Notes: generated by a model from the sequence alone, not told the origin. Counted from the first letter of the stretch, positions 1 to 9,286 are shown. The stretch is 58,373 nt of DNA from JABDGC01 sp964466595 (GCA_964466595.1 CAYXNR010000009.1:1-58373); one strand, 5' to 3'. Made by a program: numbers and translations.

Positions 1-50
1 CTCATACTCCCTTAGCAGGGGAGCGCCTTCGACCACTCGGCCATCTCTCC
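1..50 (-). tRNA. tRNA-Ser (GCT), partial at window edge
   Basis: On the minus strand the sequence opens with the acceptor and D-arm of a serine tRNA (GGAGAGATGG, then CCGAGTGG), followed by an anticodon loop reading CTGCTAA. The anticodon is therefore GCT, which reads AGC/AGU serine codons. The 5' end is at base 50. The variable arm, T-arm and 3' end lie outside the window. It sits just downstream of csrA in the same orientation, an arrangement common in gammaproteobacteria. Confidence 0.9.
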
Positions 51-85
51 TTGAACAACAGTTAACAGATGGGTGTTAGCTGGGC

Positions 86-349
86 CTACTCTGATTCCTC
101 ACTATCACTTGCCTTAGACTTTTCTTTGCCATTTTCTTTCTTTTTTGGCAACTTATCTTCTTTCTTTGGAGCTGTCGTTGTATTCTTTTCTTGTTGAATA
201 CGTTGATAAATTTCCTCTCGATGGACGGACACGGTTTTAGGCGCATTGATACCAATGCGAACCTGATTACCTTTAATACCCAATACTGTCACAATAATGT
301 CGTCGCCAATGATGAGTGTTTCGCCCACACGTCTCGTTAAAATTAACAT
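86..349 (-). CDS. csrA: Carbon storage regulator CsrA with long charged C-terminal tail
   Basis: CsrA/RsmA is a small homodimeric RNA-binding protein that binds GGA motifs in mRNA leaders and controls translation and stability. In Legionellales it governs the switch between replicative and transmissive states. The first ~60 residues match the family closely: MLILTRRVGE start, GNQVRIGINAP strand region and the HREEIYQRIQ helix. The family is usually 60-70 residues long, whereas this protein has 87 because of a Lys/Glu/Ser-rich tail from about residue 62. An AAGGAG ribosome-binding site lies eight bases before the ATG and could itself be a CsrA target. It follows alaS-lysC, as in Pseudomonas and Coxiella relatives, and may have its own promoter in the 168-base gap after lysC. 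Confidence 0.96.
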   Translation of the reverse strand: MLILTRRVGETLIIGDDIIVTVLGIKGNQVRIGINAPKTVSVHREEIYQRIQQEKNTTTAPKKEDKLPKKKENGKEKSKASDSEESE

Positions 350-517
350 TAGCTATCTCCTTTCTAACAACCTGAATTAATACACTTATTTTGCTTCCCT
401 TTCTTTTATAACGGTGGCTTTTTACTTCCTAAACCACTGCTCAACTGCTTTTCAAAGTGTGCAATAGTAAACAATATAGCGTCATAGTGCAATGGAGACA
501 GACAGGAAAATAAGCTC
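350..517 (-). promoter_or_regulatory. lysC-csrA intergenic region, leader of csrA
   Basis: This 168-base AT-rich gap separates the lysC stop from csrA. Next to the lysC stop codon is the palindrome GCTCTTAAGAGC, followed on the minus strand by a short T-rich stretch. It could act as a weak terminator. I could not assign a convincing -35/-10 pair for csrA by eye. The AAGGAG element just before the csrA start is the only clear signal. Confidence 0.35.
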
Positions 518-1774
518 TTAAGAGCCTGTTTCTGCCATCGAGATTGGTACCTTATGAGGCAAGTCATCGAGCGCAAAGGCTTGATGAACTGCGCGAACGC
601 CTGTTTCTAAATGTTCTTCGTCAATGACTACGGAAATTTTAATTTCAGAGGTCGTAATCATTTGAATGGGAATGCCTGCTTTGCCCAAAGCTTGGAACAT
701 CGTACTCGCTACCCCTGTTTGTGTACGCATACCAATACCAACTATAGATAATTTGACGACCTTTGGATTATTGCTTACAGCGGCTGCTTTAAGCTCCTGC
801 GCCAATTGTGTCACAATATTCCAGGCCGACATATAACTCTTACGAGGTAGACTGAAGGTCAGATCGATGGTGTCTTTGTCCCGCATGCTCTGCGTAATCA
901 TATCAATTTCGATATGAGCCTCAGAGATTTTCCCGAGAATGTAGCCTTCCACTCCTGCACAATTAGGTATGCCGGAAAGCGCAATGATAGCTTCTTCTCG
1001 GCTATAAGCAATACCAGAAACAGCACGTTTATGTATCATTTTGTCCTCACTCGTAACTAAGGTACCTGCCCCGGGATGAAAAGTGGATAATACGCGCAGC
1101 GGAATATTATGCTGGCTTGCTAATTCCACGGAACGTACTTGTAATACTTTAGCGCCTAAGCTTGCCATTTCAAGCATTTCTTCAAAACTGATTTCCGGAA
1201 GTAAACGAGCTTCCAGAAGCAGGCGCGGATCAGTGGTGTAAACGCCATCGACATCGGTATAAATTTGACATTCATCGGCTTGTAAGGCTGTTGCTAGAGC
1301 GACGGCTGTAGTATCAGAGCCGCCACGGCCGAGCGTAGTGATGTCGCCCCGCGAATTGCTACCTTGAAAGCCGGCAACCAAGATAACCCGTCCATAGGCT
1401 AATTCTTGTTTGAGGAGCTCTGTTTTAACATCAAGAATGCGCGCATCGCTGTGAAAGTCATCCGTCATAATTCCGATTTGTTGACCCGTAAAAGAACGAG
1501 CAGGACAGTTTTTAGCAATGAGCGAGATAGCTAATAAGGCAGTGGAAACCTGTTCTCCTGTTGAAACCAGGGCATCATATTCACGTAAGTCTGGTTGCGG
1601 TGCCAGTTTGTGGGCAAGTTGAATCAGTCGATCTGTTTCGCCCTGCATCGCGGAAAGAACAACGACCAAATCATGACCGAGTTGCCTGGTTTCTTGGATT
1701 TTAGACACCACATGTTGTATGCGATCTAAAGATCCAACAGAAGAACCACCATACTTTTGAACAATGAGTGCCAT
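518..1774 (-). CDS. lysC: Aspartate kinase
   Basis: It phosphorylates aspartate, the first step toward lysine/diaminopimelate, threonine and methionine. The N-terminus has the amino-acid-kinase signature VQKYGGSS at residues 5-12, and the kinase core contains GRGGSDTTA near residue 150. Two regulatory ACT domains fill the C-terminal third (from about residue 260), including the region around SIVGIGMRTQTGVA. The length (418) fits the monofunctional two-ACT class found in Pseudomonas and Legionellales. The gene starts 2 bases after the alaS stop, so it is probably translated from the same message as alaS. The order alaS-lysC-csrA is a conserved gammaproteobacterial arrangement. Confidence 0.96.
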   Translation of the reverse strand: MALIVQKYGGSSVGSLDRIQHVVSKIQETRQLGHDLVVVLSAMQGETDRLIQLAHKLAPQPDLREYDALVSTGEQVSTALLAISLIAKNCPARSFTGQQIGIMTDDFHSDARILDVKTELLKQELAYGRVILVAGFQGSNSRGDITTLGRGGSDTTAVALATALQADECQIYTDVDGVYTTDPRLLLEARLLPEISFEEMLEMASLGAKVLQVRSVELASQHNIPLRVLSTFHPGAGTLVTSEDKMIHKRAVSGIAYSREEAIIALSGIPNCAGVEGYILGKISEAHIEIDMITQSMRDKDTIDLTFSLPRKSYMSAWNIVTQLAQELKAAAVSNNPKVVKLSIVGIGMRTQTGVASTMFQALGKAGIPIQMITTSEIKISVVIDEEHLETGVRAVHQAFALDDLPHKVPISMAETGS

Positions 1775-1776
1775 TT

Positions 1777-4419
1777 TTATTTACATTCCTGCAGCTTCTC
1801 TTTTACCCAATCATAAACGCTATCGAGAATTTTCTGTAGATCTTTTAAGTTTTTTTCTGGAGTTAAACTCCCCCCGCCCTCTGCCAGTTCTGCTCGGCCG
1901 CCGCCTTTCCCGCCAAAGGGTAGGGTGATGAAGTTGACCAATTCATTTGCTTTGATCTGTGAGCTGTTTTGGGGAGTGACGCCGACAATCACGCTCATTT
2001 TCTGTTCTTTGACTACAACCAAAGCCACAACAGCTGAACCTAATTTGTTTTTGAGCTGATCAACAAGTATGCGTACTGCCTTGGTATCGAGATCGCTTAC
2101 GATAGTAGCGAGTACTTTAAAGCCCTTTATTTCTTTTGCTTCTGCGCCTAGCTGTTGTCCTAGTGCCTGAGCTAGTTTTTCTTTTAGATAAGCGGCTTGT
2201 TTTTCTAAGAAATGTAAACGTTCTTCGAATTGCTCATTTTTTTGTTTTAATTCGGCTTCTTTCTTTTCGATCCATTCGAGGGCTGCTTTTCCGGTAAGGG
2301 CTTCGATGCGTCGAATCCCGGCAGCAATACCAGCTTCAGAGGTGATCTTAAATAAGCCGATATCTCCGGTTCGTTCGGCGTGCGTGCCACCGCACAGTTC
2401 CACAGAGGGTCCAAAGCCAACGACGCGGACTTGCTTACCGTATTTTTCCTCAAATAAACCCATTGCACCTTGAGCGAGGGCTTCTTGGGGCGTGGAAATG
2501 CGGACTATTGCTTCATGATTGGCGCGAATTTCTTCATTCACTTTTTGTTCCACCAGACTGATTTCTTCTGCCGTTAAAGGACTGCCATAGGAAAAGTCGA
2601 AACGTAGCCGCTCAGGCTCAACCAGGGAACCTTTTTGAATGACATGCTCACCCAAGACTTGGCGCAGGACCAAATGCAGGAGATGGGTTGCAGTATGGTT
2701 TAAAACGATGGCAGCACGACGAGGAGCATCGACCACGGCTTCTACTACCTCACCGATTTTCAGCCCTTCTTTTTCAACCCTTCCAATATGCAAATAGGTT
2801 TTTCCCTGTCCCAAGGTATCGCTAACGCGAAAGACAAGGCGCTGCTGACGTTTTAAGATGCCGCTATCTCCCACCTGACCACCGGCTTCAGCATAAAAGG
2901 GACTGCGATCCAAAATGACGGAGCCTTTTTCGCCGGGGTTTAAGCTGTCTACAAACTGCCCGTCTCGATATAAAGCGAGAATAGTGCATTGATCAGGATG
3001 GTTTTCTTGTAGCAGGTTTTTATAGCCTAGAAATTCAGTTGGCGGATGTTTTGCCTCTGAAGGAGCAGAGTAGTCACTTTCGAATTTAGAACTTTGTCTA
3101 GATCGTTCCCGTTGTTTGGCCATAGCTTCCTCAAAACCTTCATAGTCGATCGTTAAACCGCGTTCTCTTGCCATATCGGCGGTTAAATCAATAGGAAAAC
3201 CATAGGTATCATAGAGTTTAAATACCGTTTCGCCGGGGATGAGTTTGCTGGCTAGGTTTTGAACCACCTGCTCAAAGAGTTTCATTCCGCTACTTAAAGT
3301 CGTGCTGAATTGCTCTTCTTCTTGAAGTAGGACTTTTTTGATTTGCGGAGCAGCCCGGCTTAATTCAGGATAGGCTTCTCCCATTAAAGCGACGAGAGGC
3401 TCGCTGAGCTTATAAAAGAAAGGCTGACTACCTAAGCCTAATTGATGTCCATGGCGTAAGGCGCGACGAATGATACGGCGCAGCACGTAACCGCGACCCT
3501 CATTTCCGGGCAGGATGCCGTCTGTGATGAGAAAAGCAGAGGAACGCAGGTGGTCTGCGATCACACGTAAGGAAGTATTTTTATAATCTTGAAGATGGGC
3601 TAGTTTTGCAGCAGCCTGAATCAGCGGTTGGAAAAGATCTGTATCATAATTATTATGCACACCCTGTAAAACAGCTGCCATACGCTCTAAGCCCATACCG
3701 GTATCTACCGAAGGTTTAGGTAGTGCTGTCAGCGTGCCATCAGGGGCACGATCATATTGCATGAAGACGAGATTCCAGATTTCGACATAGCGATCGCCAT
3801 CTGCTTCTTTGCTACCCGGTGGGCCACCAGCAATTTCAGGGCCATGATCGTAGAAAATTTCAGTGCAGGGACCACAGGGTCCGGTCGTGCCCATCGACCA
3901 GAAGTTGTCTTCATCGCAGCGCGAAAATCGCTCAGGACTCACGCCGATTTTTTTTAACCAGATTGCTTCAGCTTCTTGATCGTCTTGATGAACTGTTATC
4001 CATAAGCGCTCAGGAGGGAGTTTAAAAACTCTTGTGACTAAGTCCCAGGCATAGTGAATGGCTTCCTCTTTGAAATAGTCGCCAAAGCTAAAATTACCCA
4101 GCATCTCAAAAAAAGTATGATGACGGGCAGTATAGCCAACGTTTTCTAAATCATTATGTTTGCCGCCGGCACGTAAGCAGCGTTGTGAAGAAGCAGCGCG
4201 TTGATAAGGCCTTTTTTCTTTGCCGAGAAAAACATCCTTAAAGGGTACCATGCCGGCTGCTGTGAATAGTAAGCTGGGGTCTTTGCCTGGTACCAAAGAG
4301 CTGCTCGGAACGATTTGATGTTGATGTTCTTTAAAATAAGCCAGAAAAACCTGTCGTAGCTGGTTACTGCTTAAGAAGATCGGTTTTGCCAAAGGAGCCG
4401 TTTGTTTTTTTTTGCGCAT
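1777..4419 (-). CDS. alaS: Alanyl-tRNA synthetase
   Basis: A class II synthetase that charges tRNA-Ala and clears mischarged Ser/Gly. The N-terminal catalytic core begins at SSNQLRQVFL and contains SSSLVPGKDPSLLFTAAGM. The editing domain carries the zinc-site residues HTATHLLH and, further on, CGGTHAERTGD. The C-Ala domain with GGGRAE and a glycine-rich stretch is complete. Length 880 is normal (E. coli 875). The first ~16 residues (Lys-rich) precede the usual family start, and no clear ribosome-binding site precedes the chosen ATG, so the start is provisional. It lies 11 bases after recX in the recA-recX-alaS-lysC string. Confidence 0.97.
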   Translation of the reverse strand: MRKKKQTAPLAKPIFLSSNQLRQVFLAYFKEHQHQIVPSSSLVPGKDPSLLFTAAGMVPFKDVFLGKEKRPYQRAASSQRCLRAGGKHNDLENVGYTARHHTFFEMLGNFSFGDYFKEEAIHYAWDLVTRVFKLPPERLWITVHQDDQEAEAIWLKKIGVSPERFSRCDEDNFWSMGTTGPCGPCTEIFYDHGPEIAGGPPGSKEADGDRYVEIWNLVFMQYDRAPDGTLTALPKPSVDTGMGLERMAAVLQGVHNNYDTDLFQPLIQAAAKLAHLQDYKNTSLRVIADHLRSSAFLITDGILPGNEGRGYVLRRIIRRALRHGHQLGLGSQPFFYKLSEPLVALMGEAYPELSRAAPQIKKVLLQEEEQFSTTLSSGMKLFEQVVQNLASKLIPGETVFKLYDTYGFPIDLTADMARERGLTIDYEGFEEAMAKQRERSRQSSKFESDYSAPSEAKHPPTEFLGYKNLLQENHPDQCTILALYRDGQFVDSLNPGEKGSVILDRSPFYAEAGGQVGDSGILKRQQRLVFRVSDTLGQGKTYLHIGRVEKEGLKIGEVVEAVVDAPRRAAIVLNHTATHLLHLVLRQVLGEHVIQKGSLVEPERLRFDFSYGSPLTAEEISLVEQKVNEEIRANHEAIVRISTPQEALAQGAMGLFEEKYGKQVRVVGFGPSVELCGGTHAERTGDIGLFKITSEAGIAAGIRRIEALTGKAALEWIEKKEAELKQKNEQFEERLHFLEKQAAYLKEKLAQALGQQLGAEAKEIKGFKVLATIVSDLDTKAVRILVDQLKNKLGSAVVALVVVKEQKMSVIVGVTPQNSSQIKANELVNFITLPFGGKGGGRAELAEGGGSLTPEKNLKDLQKILDSVYDWVKEKLQECK

Positions 4420-4430
4420 GGGCTTGAAAT

Positions 4431-4871
4431 CTATAGGTCAAAAATATGTTCAATTTGTTCTTGAGTGAATCCTCGGTATTGCAAAAAACGAAACTGTTTT
4501 CCTCGTTCTTTTAAACTAGAGGGAGGTTTCCCTCGGAACCGTTTTTGCCAAACTTTATTCACTTCGGCAAGCCAAGCATTATCAGTGATATTTAAGTGAT
4601 CTTCAATCATCTCTTTACTGAGCCCTTTTGCCTTCAGTTCCTCATGGATACGCAGCGGACCAAAACCTTGGCTTTGTCGATAGCGAATATAGTTTTCAGC
4701 AAAGCGGCGATCATTGAGAATTCCTTCAAGAGAGAGTTCTTTAAGAACCGGTTTAATATCAGTTTCTTGAAAACCATGATCGATTAACTTTTGCTCAATT
4801 TTGAGGGATGAATACTCACGCTGAGTCAAAAAGCGATAAACAGTTATTTTAATTTTATCATGCGTATTCAT
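4431..4871 (-). CDS. recX: Regulatory protein RecX
   Basis: RecX binds RecA filaments and limits recombination and strand exchange. The 146-residue product shows the family's three-helix repeat pattern: an opening segment with LTQREYSSLKIEQKL, a middle repeat with LNDRRFAENYIRYRQ and GFGPLRIHEELKAKG, and a closing FLQYRGFTQEQIEHIF. Length is typical (E. coli 166). It begins 26 bases after the recA stop on the same strand, the standard recA-recX arrangement, so it is probably made at low level by read-through from recA. Confidence 0.93.
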   Translation of the reverse strand: MNTHDKIKITVYRFLTQREYSSLKIEQKLIDHGFQETDIKPVLKELSLEGILNDRRFAENYIRYRQSQGFGPLRIHEELKAKGLSKEMIEDHLNITDNAWLAEVNKVWQKRFRGKPPSSLKERGKQFRFLQYRGFTQEQIEHIFDL

Positions 4872-4897
4872 TTTAATCCCTCAAGACCTGCCAGTTT

Positions 4898-5950
4898 CTA
4901 TCCGGCTTCTGCTATTTCTCCGGTTTCTTCATCGACAAGTGCTTTGAGCGGTGCTCCATTGGTAGTCAGTAGTTTTTCGCGTATCTTCAGTTCAATTTCT
5001 TTAGCTAATTCAGGATGCTCTTTGAGAAAGACGCGAACATTTTCCTTGCCTTGGCCAATACGCTGGCTTTTATAGCTGAACCAGGCGCCGGATTTATCAA
5101 TAAAGCCATGGATAACGCCTAGGTGAATAATTTCACTTTCGCGGGAAATGCCCTCGTTATACAGGATGTCGAATTCAGCCTGTCTAAAAGGAGGGGCGAC
5201 CTTGTTTTTAACCACCTTCACGCGAGTTTCGCTACCAATCACCTGCTCACCTTCTTTGACAGCGCCAATACGGCGGATGTCGAGGCGAACAGAGGCATAG
5301 AATTTCAGTGCATTACCGCCGGTTGTGGTTTCCGGATTGCCAAACATAATCCCGATTTTCATGCGGATTTGGTTAATAAAAACGACTAGGGTATTCGAGC
5401 GCTTGATATTGGCGGTGAGTTTACGCAGGGCCTGAGACATCAGTCGAGCTTGTAGTCCCATGTGCTGATCACCCATTTCGCCTTCAATTTCTGCTTTTGG
5501 TGTGAGAGCAGCAACTGAATCGATGACAACGACATCGACGGCACTGGAACGAACTAGCATATCCGCAATTTCAAGGGCTTGTTCTCCGGTATCGGGTTGG
5601 GAAATGAAAAGGTCATCTACCTGGACGCCCAAACGTTTGGCATAGGCCGGATCGAGGGCGTGTTCTGCATCGATGAAAGCAGCCACACCGCCTTGGCGTT
5701 GACAGGCTGCGATGACTTGGAGGGTGAGCGTTGTTTTACCAGAAGATTCCGGTCCATAAATTTCAACAATACGGCCTCGTGGTAGACCGCCGATGCCAAG
5801 GGCAATATCGAGTGAAAGGGAGCCAGTTGAAATCGTATCCAGGTCGCGTACTACCTCTGCATCGCCTAAACGCATAACAGAGCCTTTGCCAAATTGGCGT
5901 TCAATTTGAGTGAGAGCGGCACTCAGGGCTTTTTTCTTGTTATCTTCCAT
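4898..5950 (-). CDS. recA: Recombinase RecA
   Basis: RecA is the ATP-dependent strand-exchange protein of homologous recombination. Clear motifs are Walker A GPESSGKTT near residue 67, the VVVIDSVAAL Walker B strand, and the DNA-binding loop regions with GEMGDQHMGLQARLMSQALRK and KIGIMFGNPETTTGGNALKF. An upstream in-frame ATG would add 38 residues that look unlike RecA. I chose the ATG before EDNKKKALSA because it is preceded by AAGGA with eight-base spacing and gives 350 residues (E. coli 353). No LexA-type CTG-N10-CAG box is visible in the 125 bases upstream, so SOS control of the E. coli kind is not supported here. Confidence 0.98.
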   Translation of the reverse strand: MEDNKKKALSAALTQIERQFGKGSVMRLGDAEVVRDLDTISTGSLSLDIALGIGGLPRGRIVEIYGPESSGKTTLTLQVIAACQRQGGVAAFIDAEHALDPAYAKRLGVQVDDLFISQPDTGEQALEIADMLVRSSAVDVVVIDSVAALTPKAEIEGEMGDQHMGLQARLMSQALRKLTANIKRSNTLVVFINQIRMKIGIMFGNPETTTGGNALKFYASVRLDIRRIGAVKEGEQVIGSETRVKVVKNKVAPPFRQAEFDILYNEGISRESEIIHLGVIHGFIDKSGAWFSYKSQRIGQGKENVRVFLKEHPELAKEIELKIREKLLTTNGAPLKALVDEETGEIAEAG

Positions 5951-6075
5951 CGCAGTATTCCTTGTATTCAAGTTGGTGGAGGGTGAAGAAGTTCTAATTT
6001 TAAATAGGGATGGTTCGGGATCTATATTCTTACTCATTAGAACAAAAAAATGGGAGGGCAGCAAGCGTGTAATAG

Positions 6076-6564
6076 TTAGCGGAGGCTGTCTAGATAAAGC
6101 AGCAGTTCCTGGATGGCAAGTTGAATCGTTTGTTCACGAATAACCTGACGGTCTCCTGAAAGCGAGAGTTTTTTAGTCTTGGTTTCCTGCGACCTGAGTT
6201 TCCAAGCCAGCCAAATTGTACCCACCGGTTTTTGCAAAGAGCCGCCGTCGGGACCGGCGAGACCAGTAATGGCGATGCTAAGCCTAGCAGAGCTCTTGTT
6301 TAAAGCACCTGCTGCCATCTCGGCTGCCGTTTGTTCACTCACGGCACCAAATTTTTCTAGCGTCTCGGCCGAGACGCCCAAGCGCTGCTGCTTTGAATCA
6401 TTGCTATAAGTGATAAACCCCTGATCAAACCAAGCAGAGCTGCCAGGCAGAGAAGTTAAATAATAGGCTAGACCGCCGCCTGTGCAGGATTCTGCAGTAA
6501 CCAGTTTCCATTGCCGCTTGTTGAGCGCAAGACCAAGGGCGCTAATTGCTTCGAGGAAGGACAT
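6076..6564 (-). CDS. pncC: Nicotinamide-nucleotide amidohydrolase PncC (CinA C-terminal family)
   Basis: It deamidates nicotinamide mononucleotide to nicotinic acid mononucleotide, recycling pyridine nucleotides. The single CinA_C domain shows TAESCTGGGLAYYLT near residue 25, FITYSND, and AITGLAGPDGGS with the family's GxAGPxGG loop. At 162 residues it is the stand-alone short form (E. coli PncC 165), without the N-terminal molybdopterin-like domain of full CinA. I start at the ATG before SFLEAI, which has AAGG six bases upstream. The longer ORF would begin inside the divergent promoter. It precedes recA on the same strand, as in many gammaproteobacteria. Confidence 0.93.
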   Translation of the reverse strand: MSFLEAISALGLALNKRQWKLVTAESCTGGGLAYYLTSLPGSSAWFDQGFITYSNDSKQQRLGVSAETLEKFGAVSEQTAAEMAAGALNKSSARLSIAITGLAGPDGGSLQKPVGTIWLAWKLRSQETKTKKLSLSGDRQVIREQTIQLAIQELLLYLDSLR

Positions 6565-6580
6565 ATCAACCTTAAGATTT

Positions 6581-6620
6581 TTTATAAATGATTTGGTAAA
6601 AAGCACCAAATCATTATAAT
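6581..6620. promoter_or_regulatory. Divergent mutS/pncC promoter with perfect 11-bp inverted repeat
   Basis: For mutS (plus strand) there is TTGGTA at 6593-6598, a 16-base spacer and a perfect TATAAT at 6615-6620. For pncC (minus strand) there is TTGGTG at 6609-6604, a 17-base spacer and TATAAA at 6586-6581. The two promoters lie over the same inverted repeat, AATGATTTGGT at 6587-6597 and its exact complement at 6605-6615, with a 7-base spacer. The symmetry may simply provide a two-way promoter, or it may be an operator that controls both directions. Which protein would bind is unknown. Confidence 0.7.
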
Positions 6621-6649
6621 ACTGATGAACTCTCTAGGTGAAATGAAAT

Positions 6650-9262
6650 ATGCAAAGACAGTTTAGTTTGGGTGCGCAAACAAAAGAGGTGACGCTGAAA
6701 GCCTCAGAGCTTAGTCTGCATACGCCTATGATGCAGCAATATTTACGGATTAAGTCTCAATATCCAAAACTGTTGCTATTTTATCGCATGGGAGATTTCT
6801 ATGAGCTTTTTTATGAAGATGCAAGACAGGCGGCAGATATACTCGATATAACACTCACAGCGCGAGGCCAGTCTGCGGGAAAGCCCATTCCCATGGCCGG
6901 TGTGCCCTTTCATTCTGCAGAGTCTTATATTGCCAAACTCTTGCGTCAAGGACTCTCAATTGCAATTTGCGAGCAAGTTGGTGATCCCAAAACCGCGGTC
7001 GGCCCGGTTGAGCGGCAGGTGGTTCGCATCCTAACGCCTGGTACGGTGAGTGACGAGGCTTTTCTCGAAGAAAATCGCGATAATTTATTGCTGGCTGTGC
7101 ACGAAGCTCAAGGGGGAGCAAAACCGCGTTTTGGTTTGGCTTATCTTGATCTGAGCGGCGGCCGTTTCCATTTACTAGAGGTGGAAGGCGAAGAAAACCT
7201 CGCCTCCGAGCTCGAACGTTTGCGACCGGCGGAAATTTTATTGTCAGAATCCTGGGCTCGCTCACTCTTTCAGAACAAAAAGACTGCTATTTGTCGTCGT
7301 CCGCCTTGGGAATTTGAATATGAAAGCGCGGTTCGTCTATTAACGCAACAAATGCAGACACAGGATTTAACGGCCTTTGGTTGCTTGGACTTACCAGTAG
7401 CACTCTCAGCAGCTGGCTGTTTGCTGCAATATGCAAAGGAAACCCAGGGTGTTGTTCTGCCCCATCTGCGATCGATCTCTGTCGAGGTTCGTGACAACAG
7501 TCTCCTCTTGGATGCGGCTACGAGGCGAAATTTAGAATTAACCACGAATGTAGCAGGCGGGGAGGAGAATACACTCTGTTTTATCTTAGATCATACTCGT
7601 ACTGCCATGGGGAGCCGCTTACTAAAGCGCTGGATCAACCGACCTATCCGCAATCACAGTGAGTTAAGAAGACGTCAAACTGCGGTCCAAGCCTTTAAAA
7701 CGGCCTGCCATTATCTTGCCTTTCAAAAGCTTTTAAGAGGGGTGGCGGACCTAGAGCGAATTGTCGCACGCATTTCGCTCAAAACAGCGCGGCCCAGAGA
7801 TCTAGCACAACTTCGCGAGACCCTCACGATCTTGCCAGAAATCAAGGCGGCTCTTTGTTCCTTTCCCGCGCCCTTGCTTCAAGAACTTGCGCAGGCGATT
7901 GCTGATTTTTCTGTTTTGCAAGCTTTATTGCAAAAAGCGATCGTGGATAATCCGCCTGTGGTACTGCGTGAGGGCGGTGTGATTGCCCGCGGCTATGACA
8001 GAGACTTGGATGAGCTGCTGAGCTTACGCGAAAACGCCGGTGATTTTTTATTACAATTGGAAGCACAAGAAAAAGAACGTACACAGCTTTCCACCTTAAA
8101 AGTAGGCTATAATCGGGTTCATGGTTATTATATCGAGCTCAGCCGTGGGCAGGCCGAGCGGGCACCACCTGAATATCTGCGTCGTCAAACCTTAAAAAAT
8201 GCCGAGCGTTATATCACACCAGAACTCAAAGTCTTTGAAGAGAAGGCCTTAAGCAGTCGTGAAAAAGCTTTAGCAAGAGAAAAACAATTATACGAAGCCC
8301 TACTTGAGTCTTGTCTTAGTTATTTATTACCCTTGCAAGCAGCAGCGGCTTCAATTGCAGAACTCGATGTCTTAAGTAATTTCGCCGAACGTGCTGAGGA
8401 ACTGCGCTGGTCTTGCCCTCTGTTAACTAAGCAGCCGGGCATTCATCTTCTTGAGAGCCGTCATCCCGTTATTGAGTTTGTTTCAGATCAAGCCTTTGTA
8501 CCCAATGATGTGAGACTTTCCGCAGAAGAAAGAATGTTTATTATTACCGGGCCGAATATGGGTGGTAAGTCAACTTATATGCGCCAGATTGCACTGATTG
8601 TCTTGCTAGCACACTTAGGATCCTTTGTTCCCGCGAAAGAAGCGCAAATCGGAGCAATTGATCGTATTTTTACGCGCATTGGGGCAGCGGATGATTTGGC
8701 GGGTGGACGTTCGACCTTTATGGTTGAAATGACAGAAACTGCAAATATTTTACATCAAGCGACAGAGCAGAGCCTCGTTTTAATGGATGAGATTGGCAGA
8801 GGCACGAGCACGCTTGATGGGCTTTCTCTCGCTTTTGCTGCTGCAGAGTACTTAGCTCAAAATATAAAAGCTTTTTGTTTGTTTGCCACCCATTATTTTG
8901 AATTGATTAGCTTGGCGGAAGAAGTTGCCGGCATCAAAAATATGCATTTTGATGCAACAGAGCATGGTGACAAAATTATTTTTATGCATGTGATTCAAGA
9001 AGGTCCGGCTAATCGCAGCTATGGTATTCAAGTGGCACAGCTAGCCGGCCTGCCTCGATCTGTTATTCAAAGAGCAAAGCAAAAATTAACTAGTCTCGAG
9101 TTAGAGAAAGTCAAGCCACTAGCTCATGATTGCGCTGTAGAGCAACCCAGCCTGCTTAGTAAACATCCTGTCCTCGATCTGTTAGCCAGTATCAATCCCG
9201 ATCAGCTTTCACCGCGAGAGGCGCTGGAATGGATTTATCAGCTGAAGTGTAAAAGTGGATAA
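6650..9262 (+). CDS. mutS: DNA mismatch repair protein MutS
   Basis: MutS recognises mispairs and small loops and recruits MutL. The mismatch-reading motif GDFYELF lies near residue 47 (Phe-Tyr-Glu). The ATPase domain has Walker A GPNMGGKSTYMRQ near residue 634, DLAGGRSTFMVEM, Walker B LMDEIGRGTSTLDG near residue 712 and the FATHYFEL signature. The C-terminal part is present, for a total of 870 residues (E. coli 853). The start has AGGTG nine bases upstream and lies 30 bases after a perfect -10 box. With mutL at 31.5-33.4 kb the window encodes both core mismatch-repair proteins. Confidence 0.98.
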   Translation: MQRQFSLGAQTKEVTLKASELSLHTPMMQQYLRIKSQYPKLLLFYRMGDFYELFYEDARQAADILDITLTARGQSAGKPIPMAGVPFHSAESYIAKLLRQGLSIAICEQVGDPKTAVGPVERQVVRILTPGTVSDEAFLEENRDNLLLAVHEAQGGAKPRFGLAYLDLSGGRFHLLEVEGEENLASELERLRPAEILLSESWARSLFQNKKTAICRRPPWEFEYESAVRLLTQQMQTQDLTAFGCLDLPVALSAAGCLLQYAKETQGVVLPHLRSISVEVRDNSLLLDAATRRNLELTTNVAGGEENTLCFILDHTRTAMGSRLLKRWINRPIRNHSELRRRQTAVQAFKTACHYLAFQKLLRGVADLERIVARISLKTARPRDLAQLRETLTILPEIKAALCSFPAPLLQELAQAIADFSVLQALLQKAIVDNPPVVLREGGVIARGYDRDLDELLSLRENAGDFLLQLEAQEKERTQLSTLKVGYNRVHGYYIELSRGQAERAPPEYLRRQTLKNAERYITPELKVFEEKALSSREKALAREKQLYEALLESCLSYLLPLQAAAASIAELDVLSNFAERAEELRWSCPLLTKQPGIHLLESRHPVIEFVSDQAFVPNDVRLSAEERMFIITGPNMGGKSTYMRQIALIVLLAHLGSFVPAKEAQIGAIDRIFTRIGAADDLAGGRSTFMVEMTETANILHQATEQSLVLMDEIGRGTSTLDGLSLAFAAAEYLAQNIKAFCLFATHYFELISLAEEVAGIKNMHFDATEHGDKIIFMHVIQEGPANRSYGIQVAQLAGLPRSVIQRAKQKLTSLELEKVKPLAHDCAVEQPSLLSKHPVLDLLASINPDQLSPREALEWIYQLKCKSG

Positions 9263-9286
9263 GGAAGCGGACTTGAACTTGAATGA

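Noticed and set aside
5951..6064. N-terminal extension of RecA by 38 residues
   Set aside because: The added residues do not resemble RecA, and AAGGA lies properly before the internal ATG.
5951..6075. LexA (SOS) box upstream of recA
   Set aside because: No CTG-N10-CAG or close variant could be found by eye in this gap.
7270..7545. Minus-strand frames inside mutS and similar ones inside alaS, glnA and the Lpg1974 genes
   Set aside because: They lie wholly within strongly supported genes and show no family signature of their own.
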